From Aporhodopirellula aestuarii (GTDB lineage Bacteria; Planctomycetota; Planctomycetia; Pirellulales; Pirellulaceae): a stretch of DNA of 42,526 bases. Below are positions 34,812 to 42,526 of this stretch, one piece after another (positions within the stretch are counted from its first letter, which is position 1; each line of letters opens with the position of its first letter). The notes beneath the pieces were generated by a model, which was not told the origin of the DNA, did not search any database, and worked only from the letters and a program-made list of their open reading frames with translations. A program made the translations under genes and the position numbers. The stretch lies in contig NZ_JAMQBK010000041.1 of assembly GCF_023701485.1 (NCBI RefSeq), positions 1 to 42,526 on the forward strand. Direction: 5' to 3'.

Positions 34812-36587
34812 TTACGGGTTAACGTCGTCCGACCTTTCGGGCGAAATCGCCCCTCGCCCTTCGTCGCTAATTCCGGCGACCTCCATCGCGGCACGTCGAC
34901 CATGAGCGAACGCTTCTTCGAACAACGCCATGCCACTGAGATCGGTGCAAGCGAAATGCACGTTGCCGATCGGTTTCGCCGCTGCTCCACGGGCAGAATG
35001 AAAGATAGTGCCGACCCGCGGCTGAGGCATCGCGTGTCCCCAAACCATCACGTCGAGCCGTGTGATCAGGCCGCGGATGTCGGGGTGGGCCAGCTCCAAA
35101 TCGGCGATGACGGTCTCGGCGGCTTCCGCCCAACCGAGCTTTAATAGTTTTGCACGGATTTCCGCAGGAAGGTCGTCGGGCAAGGCCTGATACCACGTCA
35201 ACACCGTCGGCCCATGATCGCGGCCGGTTTGATGCAACGAATTGACATAGCCGAGCGACCCCGACGACATGATCACGTTGTCCCAACTCATCGGGAATCC
35301 CGTCTCCGCCGGCCGATCGCTCACATGCACGTTGGCGACCAACCACGATCCATACGAGAAAACGTCCGTGTTCGGCCCGCTCTCCATCGCTCGCCGTTCG
35401 ATTAACTCCGGAGCCAATATTCTTTTCGCGATGAATTGTGGGACCGCAACGATCACGTGATCGGCTTGAATGGTCGTACTTGCATCGGTTTTGGAATCGA
35501 TCACGTCGAGCAACAATCCCGTGTGATCCGCCGTCGGACCGGCCAGCGAGATCCGCATCACCGCATTGCCGAGACGCAGACGTTCGCCCAACGGTTTACA
35601 AAGCTGATCGACCAAGAAACCGTTGCCCTCCGGCCATGTCATCACGGGCTGCGATTCCCCGCTGGCGTCGGCGATGCGGGCGACAAAGTAAAACAGCCCT
35701 GCCCAAGCACTCGTTTGATCGGCTCGCAATCCATAATCATCGCGGCACGCATATTCGATCAACCACCTCAGCGGTTGCGAGTCAAATTTATTCTGCCGCA
35801 GCCAATCCGCCATCGAGATCTGATCCAGTTCCCGTGCCGATGCGTCGGATGAACTTTCACCGCTCGGGATGGCAAACAATCTCCGACCGTCGCTCCCACG
35901 CAAGCTCGCTAGACGCGTCATCTCCGAGCGGAACCGATCGAGAGCCTGGAGGTCGGCTTGCGTCGCAACCGCCGCGGGATACAGCCCTTCGTACCACTGC
36001 CCGGACGCGAAAACGCGTTCTTCGGGATCGCGACAGAGGTCACCTTCGGAAGCGACAAACGAATCGCCGCCGGTCGGTTCGAGCACGCCACATTCGACCA
36101 GAAACTCGACGAGCGGCCGATTCTCGGGCAACGGAACCGGTAAATAATGGGCCCCCCAAGGAAAACGATGGCCTTCGTACTCACCGCTCCGCGAGGTTCC
36201 ACCGGGAAACGTTTCCAACTCAAGAACGATGAAGTCATTGATGCCTCGTTGGATCAGGTGCCGCGCGGCCGAGAGTCCCGCGACGCCGCCACCAACGATC
36301 ACACACCGACAATGCTCTGACGGTGTGCCTGGAGTCGCACGCGTGGCGGGTGATTCTCGTAGCCGATGACCGAGCGAATGATTCGGCGACAACAAATCGC
36401 CGAGAGGCGGCAGCGGCTTCGAAAACATCCGATCGAGTTGATCGCACCCGACGCCCGATGCGACGAAAGCAGCCAGAGCAGCGGGACCGAAAATCATTTC
36501 GATCAATTCTCGCCGGGAGTGTCGCAGTCGTTCTCGTCTTGGAGCACCGTCGCTTTGCAACGGAGATTCGCGACCGAGATCACTCAT
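34812..36587 (-). CDS. FAD-dependent amine oxidase-like oxidoreductase with Tat-type lipoprotein signal
   Basis: A 591-residue flavoprotein. The N-terminus has a twin arginine (SRRELIE, Arg25-Arg26), a hydrophobic stretch GPAALAAFVASGVG and a cysteine at residue 48, which together suggest Tat export followed by lipid attachment. The FAD-binding motif VIVGGGVAGLSAARHL is at about residues 96-111, with GGTSRSGEYEGHRFPWGAHY after it, and a final FAD motif near the C-terminus (GNVHFACTDLSGMALFEEAF). It belongs to the amine oxidase/phytoene desaturase-like group; the substrate is unknown. The ATG at 36587 overlaps the stop of the exchanger gene by four bases (ATGA), so 49 further open codons upstream are rejected and the two genes are translated together. 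Confidence 0.85.
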   Translation of the reverse strand: MSDLGRESPLQSDGAPRRERLRHSRRELIEMIFGPAALAAFVASGVGCDQLDRMFSKPLPPLGDLLSPNHSLGHRLRESPATRATPGTPSEHCRCVIVGGGVAGLSAARHLIQRGINDFIVLELETFPGGTSRSGEYEGHRFPWGAHYLPVPLPENRPLVEFLVECGVLEPTGGDSFVASEGDLCRDPEERVFASGQWYEGLYPAAVATQADLQALDRFRSEMTRLASLRGSDGRRLFAIPSGESSSDASARELDQISMADWLRQNKFDSQPLRWLIEYACRDDYGLRADQTSAWAGLFYFVARIADASGESQPVMTWPEGNGFLVDQLCKPLGERLRLGNAVMRISLAGPTADHTGLLLDVIDSKTDASTTIQADHVIVAVPQFIAKRILAPELIERRAMESGPNTDVFSYGSWLVANVHVSDRPAETGFPMSWDNVIMSSGSLGYVNSLHQTGRDHGPTVLTWYQALPDDLPAEIRAKLLKLGWAEAAETVIADLELAHPDIRGLITRLDVMVWGHAMPQPRVGTIFHSARGAAAKPIGNVHFACTDLSGMALFEEAFAHGRRAAMEVAGISDEGRGAISPERSDDVNP

Positions 36588-37618
36588 CCCGCCGCACCGC
36601 CGGATAGCAGTGACCCGCTCGAGATCAGTGCGCCGTTGACGATCAACAGGTAAACGACATAACCGCAATACAACAGCACCATCATGATGCCTTCGGTTCG
36701 TGAAACGGTTCGGTGCGAACGGAGGAACACCCAACTGAGCACCGCGGCGCCAATCATGATCGGGATGTCAACGAATTCGATCGATTGCAGCACATTGATA
36801 CCGACCGGAGAAACGACCGCCGACACGCCGAGCACCGCAAGGATATTCAGGATCGTGCTTCCGACGGCATTCCCGATCGCAATCCCACGTTCCCCCTTGA
36901 GCGTCGCGGCGACGGACGTCACGAGCTCAGGCAGCGAAGTGCCGACCGAGACAATCGTCAGCCCAATCACGGCTTCGGACAAACCGAATCGACGGGCAAA
37001 CGTGACCGATCCATCAACGAACCAATCACAACCAAGAATCAAAGCCCCGATGCCGACCGTCAAAACCAAAAGCTGCAACAACACGGCTCCGAGCTTGCGG
37101 GCCAACGACGGTGCCTCCAACGGCACGCCGGCGACTTCATCCACAAACTCCTCGATCTCGTCCGGTGCCTGTCTCTTTCCCAACTGGAACGAGATCGCAA
37201 AGTAAGCCACCATTCCCACCAACAACAAAATCCCATCCAAGCGGCTGATGTTACCGTTGTAACCCACCGCCCCCATCGCGATACAAGAAGCGATCATCAC
37301 GGGCACGTCGAAGGACGTGATCTGCCTATCGACGATCAGCGCCGACACGATCGCACTCATCCCCACGATCATCAGCATGTTGAACAGGTTGCTGCCGACG
37401 ACATTGCCGATAGTGATGTCGGCCTTTCCCTGCATCGCTGTCGCCACACTGACAGCCATTTCCGGTGCGCTGGTTCCCAGCGACACGACAGTGAGGCCGA
37501 CAAACAGCGGGCTGAGTTTCGCCAAAATGGCGAGACGGGAGGCACCGCGAACGACCCACTCGCCGCCAAAGAGCAACAACAAAGAACCAGCGAGGAGTTG
37601 TCCGATGGCAAAAAGCAT
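36584..37618 (-). CDS. CaCA-family sodium/calcium exchanger (YrbG-like)
   Basis: A 344-residue inner membrane antiporter with about ten transmembrane helices in two inverted halves. Each half carries the alpha-repeat signature: GTSAPE with GNVVGSN in the first (residues about 49-80), and GTSLPE with GNAVGST in the second (about 227-258). The acidic residues of both GTS-PE motifs, needed for cation binding, are kept. A hydrophilic loop rich in Glu and Asp (QAPDEIEEFVDEV) separates the halves. It probably exports calcium in exchange for sodium or protons. The start is the ATG at 37618. Its stop overlaps the start of the Tat-type flavoprotein gene, an unusual partner. Confidence 0.93.
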   Translation of the reverse strand: MLFAIGQLLAGSLLLLFGGEWVVRGASRLAILAKLSPLFVGLTVVSLGTSAPEMAVSVATAMQGKADITIGNVVGSNLFNMLMIVGMSAIVSALIVDRQITSFDVPVMIASCIAMGAVGYNGNISRLDGILLLVGMVAYFAISFQLGKRQAPDEIEEFVDEVAGVPLEAPSLARKLGAVLLQLLVLTVGIGALILGCDWFVDGSVTFARRFGLSEAVIGLTIVSVGTSLPELVTSVAATLKGERGIAIGNAVGSTILNILAVLGVSAVVSPVGINVLQSIEFVDIPIMIGAAVLSWVFLRSHRTVSRTEGIMMVLLYCGYVVYLLIVNGALISSGSLLSGGAAG

Positions 37619-38703
37619 GAGTGCGGGCAGCGAAGTGTGAGGGCGGAGGGAGAAACGGCAGGCAGGCCACCACCGAACTGGAAAGGCGTTCGGAGGCAGC
37701 GGAGTCCGAAAAACGCTCGACGAATGCGGACAAGAGCGTATCAGAGCGGCATCGGGTCGTCACCGTGGCTGTGGTTTGGCCCCTTTTGGTCGGGTTTTGA
37801 TCCGCATTTTCTTCGCGTCTCTCACGATCCGTCTGTCACCCTCGGCCCGGTCGAAGAACCTCGGGGGCGCCGCAGCCGCCTCGCTTTTGCCACGTGCGCA
37901 TGAAAAAACCCACTTACTGAGACCAAGGTAACCATCTCAGCAAGTGGGCAAAGCTCGCGTTGTGCTCATTTACTGAGACAAGCTCAAAAAGTGAGTGTGA
38001 TCGCGAGTGGGGTGGCCGACCCAAGCGTCAGCCCGCCGACTTTCGTCAAGGGTTTCCACCCCGTTGGCTAGTACAGCAATAATCCACTTGATCACCTCCT
38101 TTAGAAAACATTGTTTGACGCGACACTCATCCAGGTGCCAACCAGAACGGATGAGGCTACGTGCTAAAGTTTTGTCGCGACGCGTATCGCGACCCGGTGA
38201 CGACATTATCGTCAACGGTCAAGACGATTGCAAGACAGATCGGGTTCGCACGTGAAGCCCAGTCAGGGACAGATTATTCTGATTATTCCGTTGACGGTCG
38301 TCGGCCCCGTCGGTTCACACCCAACGGGTCCGCTCGCGAACACTCTCACCGAGGCGGTCTGCGATGGCCTGGTAAACAAGGCCGTGTTGCCAAAATGCAA
38401 CACCTGTGGCGATGAGTCTGCGGGCAAGGCGATTTAGCGAAAATGTCCCGTCGAGGGTCGTGCAAAAGTGGTGTTTTTCCAAGGTTTTTTCCACAATTGT
38501 CTTAAGTCTTGCCTAGGCTTGTACAGCGTGGACATTTTCGTTCTCAGCACAACGATTTTCTTCCCACTCACGGCCTTCGGGGATTTCCCTCCGCTTCGTC
38601 GTGAGCTAATAATCGTGCGGGCGGCTTAGTTGCCGCCTGCCGGGGAAAAGATTGACCTGCCAGTCCGATTGTTACTGTCCACGATGGTTCAACAAGGAAC
38701 ACC
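37619..38703. other. Long intergenic region between exchanger and YTV protein genes
   Basis: About 1,085 bases between divergent genes. It contains the hairpin at 37909-37948 with a near-copy of part of it at 37967-37979, and a G+C-rich inverted repeat near 38618-38642 in the leader of the YTV gene. Several open frames of 60-84 codons occur on both strands between 37970 and 38440; none has a good start site or a known relative. A small RNA could be hidden here, but nothing shows it. Confidence 0.5.
37909..37948. repeat. Inverted repeat with a nearby partial copy
   Basis: The 14-base arms 37909-37922 and 37935-37948 pair with one mismatch around a 12-base loop. A 13-base part, CACTTACTGAGAC, recurs with one change at 37967-37979. 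As it lies between two divergent starts, it is more likely regulatory or part of a small RNA than a terminator of a known gene. Confidence 0.55.
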
Positions 38704-40467
38704 ATGAAACTGACTGTCATGAATACCACGCGAAAAAATTTGCTCGGTTCCATCTTCGCCCATTCCACACTCGCGGCTGTCGCCATCTCGTTCGGATTGG
38801 CTGACGCGCAAACCGGTTCCGCCCAAGACGCGTGCTGCTTCCAACCGGCCTATCGCCTCGAATGCGAAACGGTGATGCAGCCCGAGATCGTCGAACGCAT
38901 GCGCGTGACCTATGAGACCCAAATGGTCGAAGAAGAGGTCACCTCCTACCGTCCCGTACTCCGGACGCGAACCGAAGAACGCACTTACAAAGTCGCCAAA
39001 CCGGTCACCGAAACAAGCTACCGCGAAGAACGCTACACGATCTATCGCCCGGTAACTGAAACCTCCTATCGCGACGAAACCGTTACGCAAACTCGGTACG
39101 TCAACGAGACCGCTGAACGGGAAGAAAAGGTCACTACCTACCGACCCGTGACCGAAACGCAGGTCTACCAACAACAGTACACGGTGCAGCGTCCGGTTAC
39201 CGAAACGCAAATGTACCAGCAACAGTACACGGTCCAACGTCCGGTCACCGAAACACAGTACCAGTCGCAAACCGTGACGTCGTACCGCCCCGTAACGACG
39301 ATGCAACAACAGACCATCGACGCCGGCGGGTACGTCCCACAAACGACGGTCACCCCCGGCGCGGTTCAAAATGCCTTGGTTTGGAATCCGAACGCCTACT
39401 ACGTGCCCGGACCGTTGGGCATCCTCGCCTACCGCCGTGGAGCACCCGCGATCGCTCAAACCGTGACCCCACCGGTCGCCCAAACTCAAATGGTTTACCG
39501 ACCGAACTACATCAACCAACAGGTCGCTCAAACCTCGTACGTGCCCGAAACGCACCAAGTCCAACGCCCGGTGCAGGTCACGCGGATGCAATCAGAAGTC
39601 ATCACGCAAAACGTGCCCGTTCAGGTGCAACGGATGCAATCGGAAGTGGTCACTCAAAACGTGCCCGTCCAACGCACCCGCATGGTTCCCGAAACCACCG
39701 TTCGCAAAATCCCTTACACGGTACAGCGTCCGGTCACCGAAACATTGACCCGCAAAGTCCCCGTGGAACAAACACGCTGGGTCTCCGAAGAACGCGTTCG
39801 CAAGGTTCCCGTGCAATCCACACGCGTGATTTATGAAACACGCAAAGAACCCGTCACGGTCAAATACTACGAACAAGAAGAAGTCCGTCGCAAAGTTTTG
39901 CGTCCGGTTACCGTGCCGAAATACGAACCGTACACGGTCCAGCGAATGGTTCCGCGACAAGTCGTGCAGCGTCTGCCATTGTCGTACGTTGACCCATTCA
40001 GCCCCGCGATCGGCACGGGCTACTCGTCATTCTCACCAATCATCGAGTCGACGTCCTACCCGACAACCGAGTACCCAAGCTCCTCATCGATCGTGACCCA
40101 GCCGAGCGATTCGGTTAGCAGCAATCGACAAAGCATTGATGACGGTGAATCGGTTCTCAAGCCGCCTGCCCAAAACGATGAATACGAACCCCAATCGCGA
40201 TTGGGCGGGATTGAGATTGATGCCCCCGAAAGAGAGTCAAGCGACAGCCCGAACTCGTCGAACGGTGGCACGAGCGAACTCGAAGAATTGTTCGATGGAA
40301 ACGGCAGCCCACAAACGCTGCCCGATCCGCGTGACGGATACCCCGTTGAGACACCGGAACTCGATGACAAACAAACTCGCTGGAATTCCCGTTCGTCTTC
40401 GAACGCGAGCTACCGCCAAATCGGCCACCGGGTTCAGTGGAACCCGATGTTCGCACGCGAGATCTGA
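38704..40467 (+). CDS. YTV-type planctomycete cell-wall protein
   Basis: A 587-residue exported structural protein. The signal sequence is at the start (about residues 10-40). Residues about 55-435 are a long series of repeats: RPVTET occurs five times, KPVTET once, YTV four times (for example QQYTVQRPVTETQ), with Q, R, T, V and Y dominating. Proteins with YTV domains were found in the insoluble cell wall of Rhodopirellula baltica. Two cysteines after the signal (DACCFQ) and Cys57-type residues could make disulfide links. The last 150 residues are different: rich in serine, acidic and probably disordered. The ATG at 38704 follows AAGGAA. A strong terminator follows the gene. The open frames on the opposite strand here are products of the repetitive codons. 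Confidence 0.85.
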   Translation: MKLTVMNTTRKNLLGSIFAHSTLAAVAISFGLADAQTGSAQDACCFQPAYRLECETVMQPEIVERMRVTYETQMVEEEVTSYRPVLRTRTEERTYKVAKPVTETSYREERYTIYRPVTETSYRDETVTQTRYVNETAEREEKVTTYRPVTETQVYQQQYTVQRPVTETQMYQQQYTVQRPVTETQYQSQTVTSYRPVTTMQQQTIDAGGYVPQTTVTPGAVQNALVWNPNAYYVPGPLGILAYRRGAPAIAQTVTPPVAQTQMVYRPNYINQQVAQTSYVPETHQVQRPVQVTRMQSEVITQNVPVQVQRMQSEVVTQNVPVQRTRMVPETTVRKIPYTVQRPVTETLTRKVPVEQTRWVSEERVRKVPVQSTRVIYETRKEPVTVKYYEQEEVRRKVLRPVTVPKYEPYTVQRMVPRQVVQRLPLSYVDPFSPAIGTGYSSFSPIIESTSYPTTEYPSSSSIVTQPSDSVSSNRQSIDDGESVLKPPAQNDEYEPQSRLGGIEIDAPERESSDSPNSSNGGTSELEELFDGNGSPQTLPDPRDGYPVETPELDDKQTRWNSRSSSNASYRQIGHRVQWNPMFAREI

Positions 40468-40537
40468 TTCAATCACAGAGTTCAACGACCGATCCGTGTG
40501 ATCGTTGATGCGATCGCACAACCATCCACAAACAAAG

Positions 40538-40573
40538 GCCGCCCGTTTGGATTTCAAGCGGGCGGCTTTTTTT
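40538..40573 (+). terminator. Rho-independent terminator of the YTV gene
   Basis: GCCGCCCG (40538-40545) pairs with CGGGCGGC (40559-40566) and is followed by seven T residues. It lies 70 bases after the YTV stop. The hairpin also faces the 3' end of the zinc-ribbon gene on the other strand. Confidence 0.9.
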
Positions 40574-40596
40574 GTTTCGCGTGAAGACTCGTTGCC

Positions 40597-41034
40597 TTAC
40601 TCGCGGTGAAATAAACTCGCAAAGAAGCTGTGCCGCAGATTCAAACCTTTCTCTTCCTGCTCCTGCAACGCCGCCTCTTCAAAGAACTGTTCGAGGGCCG
40701 CGAGTTCGCCTTTGTCGAGCCAAACGCCCGCGCAGTCGACGCAGCGGTCGATCATGATCTGAGAGCAATAAACGTACTCTCCCGCTTCAAGTCGTCCGCC
40801 GCATTTCGGACAAGTGATTTCGGGGCGAGTCTCTTGGCGGGCAAACTCGTACGCCCGCGCGATGATGTCGATACGTCGCAGGTAAGTCTTGTGATCACGC
40901 TCGGCCAATTGCTGCAACGCTTGCAACTCACCGGCGTCGAGCCAAACTCCGCCACACGACGGACATTGATCGACGACGATCTCGCCCTCGTACTTCGTAC
41001 TGACTAACGTTGATCCATCGCGTGGGCACTGCAT
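40597..41034 (-). CDS. Double TFIIB-type zinc-ribbon protein
   Basis: A 145-residue cytosolic protein with two zf-TFIIB domains. The first (residues 1-40) has CPRDG, then CPSCGGVWLDAGEL; its second metal position is Asp rather than Cys, as is frequent in this family. The second (about residues 75-115) has a full set, CPKCGG and CVDCAGVWLDKGELAAL. A helical, charged segment links them and a short helical tail ends the protein. These domains bind zinc and probably nucleic acid or protein, but no pathway is known for them. The ATG is at 41034. It is convergent with the YTV gene across its terminator and is not obviously part of an operon. Confidence 0.88.
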   Translation of the reverse strand: MQCPRDGSTLVSTKYEGEIVVDQCPSCGGVWLDAGELQALQQLAERDHKTYLRRIDIIARAYEFARQETRPEITCPKCGGRLEAGEYVYCSQIMIDRCVDCAGVWLDKGELAALEQFFEEAALQEQEEKGLNLRHSFFASLFHRE

Positions 41035-41422
41035 GATTCAGCTCCATGATAAAAAACGGTTGCTTACGGCATACCTGAGCATACCCCCACGCCAAGCGCC
41101 CCGAAAGTATCCATGCCGCTCGACGAACGAATTACGATCGATGCGCAGAGACACCAAGCAATGCATCCGACATGCGCCAATATGTCGCAACACTGAAGAC
41201 GAACGTGGCCAAATGGGCACACCGGAATTGTCAGTACGCAGCCATCTGACACCATGCCGAGTTCTGCATCGTCTGCACGAATCACCGGCAGATCAGTTGA
41301 CTCAGAGCCGACGTTGTCGAACCAAGGCCTTCTTCGTGACCCGAGGCCCTGAATACCTGCTCCGCTCGTACCTCGCTGCACGCGTTCAATGCTTTCAGCG
41401 TTCACTGTGGAATGTTGATCAA
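41035..41422. other. Intergenic region upstream of the zinc-ribbon gene
   Basis: About 390 bases between two minus-strand genes. I see no gene, repeat or strong hairpin. Overlapping open frames on both strands (60-135 codons) have no support. Confidence 0.45.
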
Positions 41423-42346
41423 CTAATCCGTAAGCGATGAGGATGTAGGTTCATACGGATTCGTTGAACCGCGAGGTTTCATCGCACTATCCTTCTGCGG
41501 TATCGCGATCGGGGGTTGCGTTATCAATCGATGATACGAAAACGAGTTACGACGCAGCAATCCAAAAAAGGATAGCAGCGTGAAAACTTGGATGGGAAGT
41601 GGCCCAAACGCTTTCCCAATAAAATAAGGATAGGACAATCGCCCCAAGAACCCGGGCGCAATCGTCACGTTCGCGATCAGCAAAACGAAAAGGCCGGCCG
41701 AGAGTAAAAGCATTCTTGTTGGCATGCGTTGGTGCTGCGACAAAGCAAACGCATGGCAAGCGAACAGGATGCCCAAGATGGTTAAAATCGGTCCGAGAAC
41801 ACGGAATAGCGATGGGCTGGAGTAGTCGCCTGCCGAAAAGGCGGCCATCCAAACCAGTAGTATCGCCATCGCGACAACGAAACAAACAGCCGTCACGTAC
41901 TCCCAAAAGCCGAGCTTTACCGAATTTGCTTCAACAGTCGTTTCAGCGTCCAATTGGATGCCAAGCTTGAGCACGAACCGAGAAGCAATGGCAGCGTAGA
42001 TCGAGATGCATGCGTAGCCCAATGTCGCGATGATTTGGCCAGCGGAGATCAGATGAAATCCGCTGCTACCAGCGAAACATTGAGAAAACAGCAGTATTGC
42101 GCCAACTGCGATCCCAGTCATTCGTTGTGCGGCTGTTTGCGGTACCCAATGAACCAACACCATGCCAAGCAGCGGAAACCCCAACGCCACCGCGTTCAAA
42201 TTTCGAGCGTATCGAGAGAAGTCGTGCAACACCACGTCATGCAGAGCGTTCGTAGGCGAGTGCGGAACGAGGGCCAGGAATGTGGCGGCATATAAAACGC
42301 CGCCAAGCAAAAGATATGGGAGTACCAGAGTAGCTGTGCATCGCAT
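41423..42346 (-). CDS. Multi-pass membrane protein of unknown function
   Basis: A 307-residue integral membrane protein with about eight hydrophobic segments, for example LVLPYLLLGGVLYAATFLAL near the start, YVTAVCFVVAMAILLVWMAA in the middle, and MLLLSAGLFVLLIANVTIA. No motif of a known transporter or enzyme family is visible. The C-terminal tail of about 35 residues is hydrophilic (PQKDSAMKPRGSTNPYEPTS), a type of ending (NPYE/YEPP-like) often seen in small planctomycete membrane proteins. The ATG at 42346 is preferred to a TTG eight codons upstream. It stands alone; the function cannot be inferred. Confidence 0.75.
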   Translation of the reverse strand: MRCTATLVLPYLLLGGVLYAATFLALVPHSPTNALHDVVLHDFSRYARNLNAVALGFPLLGMVLVHWVPQTAAQRMTGIAVGAILLFSQCFAGSSGFHLISAGQIIATLGYACISIYAAIASRFVLKLGIQLDAETTVEANSVKLGFWEYVTAVCFVVAMAILLVWMAAFSAGDYSSPSLFRVLGPILTILGILFACHAFALSQHQRMPTRMLLLSAGLFVLLIANVTIAPGFLGRLSYPYFIGKAFGPLPIQVFTLLSFFGLLRRNSFSYHRLITQPPIAIPQKDSAMKPRGSTNPYEPTSSSLTD

Positions 42347-42441
42347 CGTGTTTCTTCTGTCGGATGGCAACTCATTACGATCTAAGCAGGTGCATAGAAG
42401 TGATCCGGTATAACGACAATTCCGCTGATCGTGATGGGGTC

Positions 42442-42526
42442 GGCGTAGGCCGGACCAAGGAGCCTAAGCGACGCAGTTCCGGCACGACTGAGCAAATGAA
42501 TGCCGGAACTCGTAAAGCCTCGGTCC
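42442..42526. repeat. Dispersed palindromic repeat cut by the window end
   Basis: AGTTCCGGCA (42475-42484) pairs perfectly with TGCCGGAACT (42501-42510). Outside this, GGACCAAGGAGCCT (from about 42451) faces AAGCCTCGGTCC at the window end, so the palindrome is longer and continues beyond base 42526. I recall elements of the GTAGGCCGGA...TTCCGGC type as frequent in Rhodopirellula-like genomes. Confidence 0.65.

Noticed and set aside
34465..34905. Open frames of 103 and 144 codons on opposite strands
   Set aside because: They are complementary to each other, and the longer one runs into the flavoprotein gene; neither has a plausible protein sequence.
37970..38437. Several 60-84 codon open frames on both strands
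   Set aside because: They overlap each other and show neither a ribosome site nor a recognisable domain.
38689..39591. A 300-codon antisense frame rich in Phe, Gly, Arg and Asp
   Set aside because: It is the mirror of the repetitive YTV codons on the plus strand and has no start signal of its own.
1..42526. Transfer RNA or ribosomal RNA genes
   Set aside because: I found no cloverleaf with conserved arm sequences and no rRNA-like stretch on reading, although a covariance search was not possible.

Overview
The window is an ordinary chromosomal stretch of a planctomycete, most likely a Rhodopirellula-like member of the Pirellulaceae. The evidence is a DUF1559 pseudo-pilin with a small lipoprotein, a YTV-type cell-wall protein rich in RPVTET/YTV motifs, many large secreted proteins of unknown function, loosely packed genes, few strong Shine-Dalgarno sites, and dispersed palindromic repeats between genes. 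I see no rRNA, tRNA, CRISPR array, transposase or phage gene. About 26 intact genes, one decayed gene and several repeat elements can be supported.

Layout. 1-3.1 kb: an octamer repeat, then phosphoenolpyruvate carboxylase, followed by a palindromic repeat. 3.1-7.6 kb: a probable lysine-degradation locus, with an ALDH7-type aminoadipate-semialdehyde dehydrogenase and a saccharopine/lysine dehydrogenase on the minus strand, divergent from a VOC-like (possibly DUF1338-like) putative metalloenzyme. 7.6-10.1 kb: the remnant of a sodium/solute symporter behind a membrane-anchored protein of unknown function. 10.4-13.9 kb: a fatty acid desaturase and a large secreted protein. 14.1-18.1 kb: an AraC regulator divergent from a tightly coupled operon of PIG-L deacetylase, NagB-like deaminase and Gfo/Idh/MocA oxidoreductase, probably for amino-sugar use. 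18.2-22.7 kb: a secreted protein of about 1,490 residues that joins a VHL-like beta domain, an S9 serine peptidase and a DUF885 metallopeptidase. 23.1-24.7 kb: a small cysteine phosphatase and an LpxH-like phosphoesterase. 25.3-27.8 kb: a GH95 alpha-L-fucosidase. 27.9-29.5 kb: the lipoprotein and DUF1559 protein. 30.0-30.2 kb: a nested palindromic element. 30.3-34.4 kb: a two-gene operon of secreted proteins, one a repeat protein with about twelve D-x-x-G-N/D-D-x-Y units, the other with a long acidic linker. 34.8-37.6 kb: a CaCA-type exchanger translationally coupled to a Tat-type FAD oxidoreductase. 38.7-42.3 kb: the YTV protein, a double TFIIB-type zinc-ribbon protein and a multi-pass membrane protein. 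The window ends inside another palindromic repeat.

Together the genes suggest an aerobic heterotroph that takes apart marine polysaccharides (fucosidase, amino-sugar operon), peptides (peptidase fusion) and lysine, and that has the proteinaceous envelope typical of its phylum. The best candidates for undescribed biology are the VHL-S9-DUF885 fusion, the GND-Y repeat protein with its acidic partner, the VOC-like protein beside the lysine genes, the PIG-L/variant NagB operon, and the nested palindrome at 30 kb.
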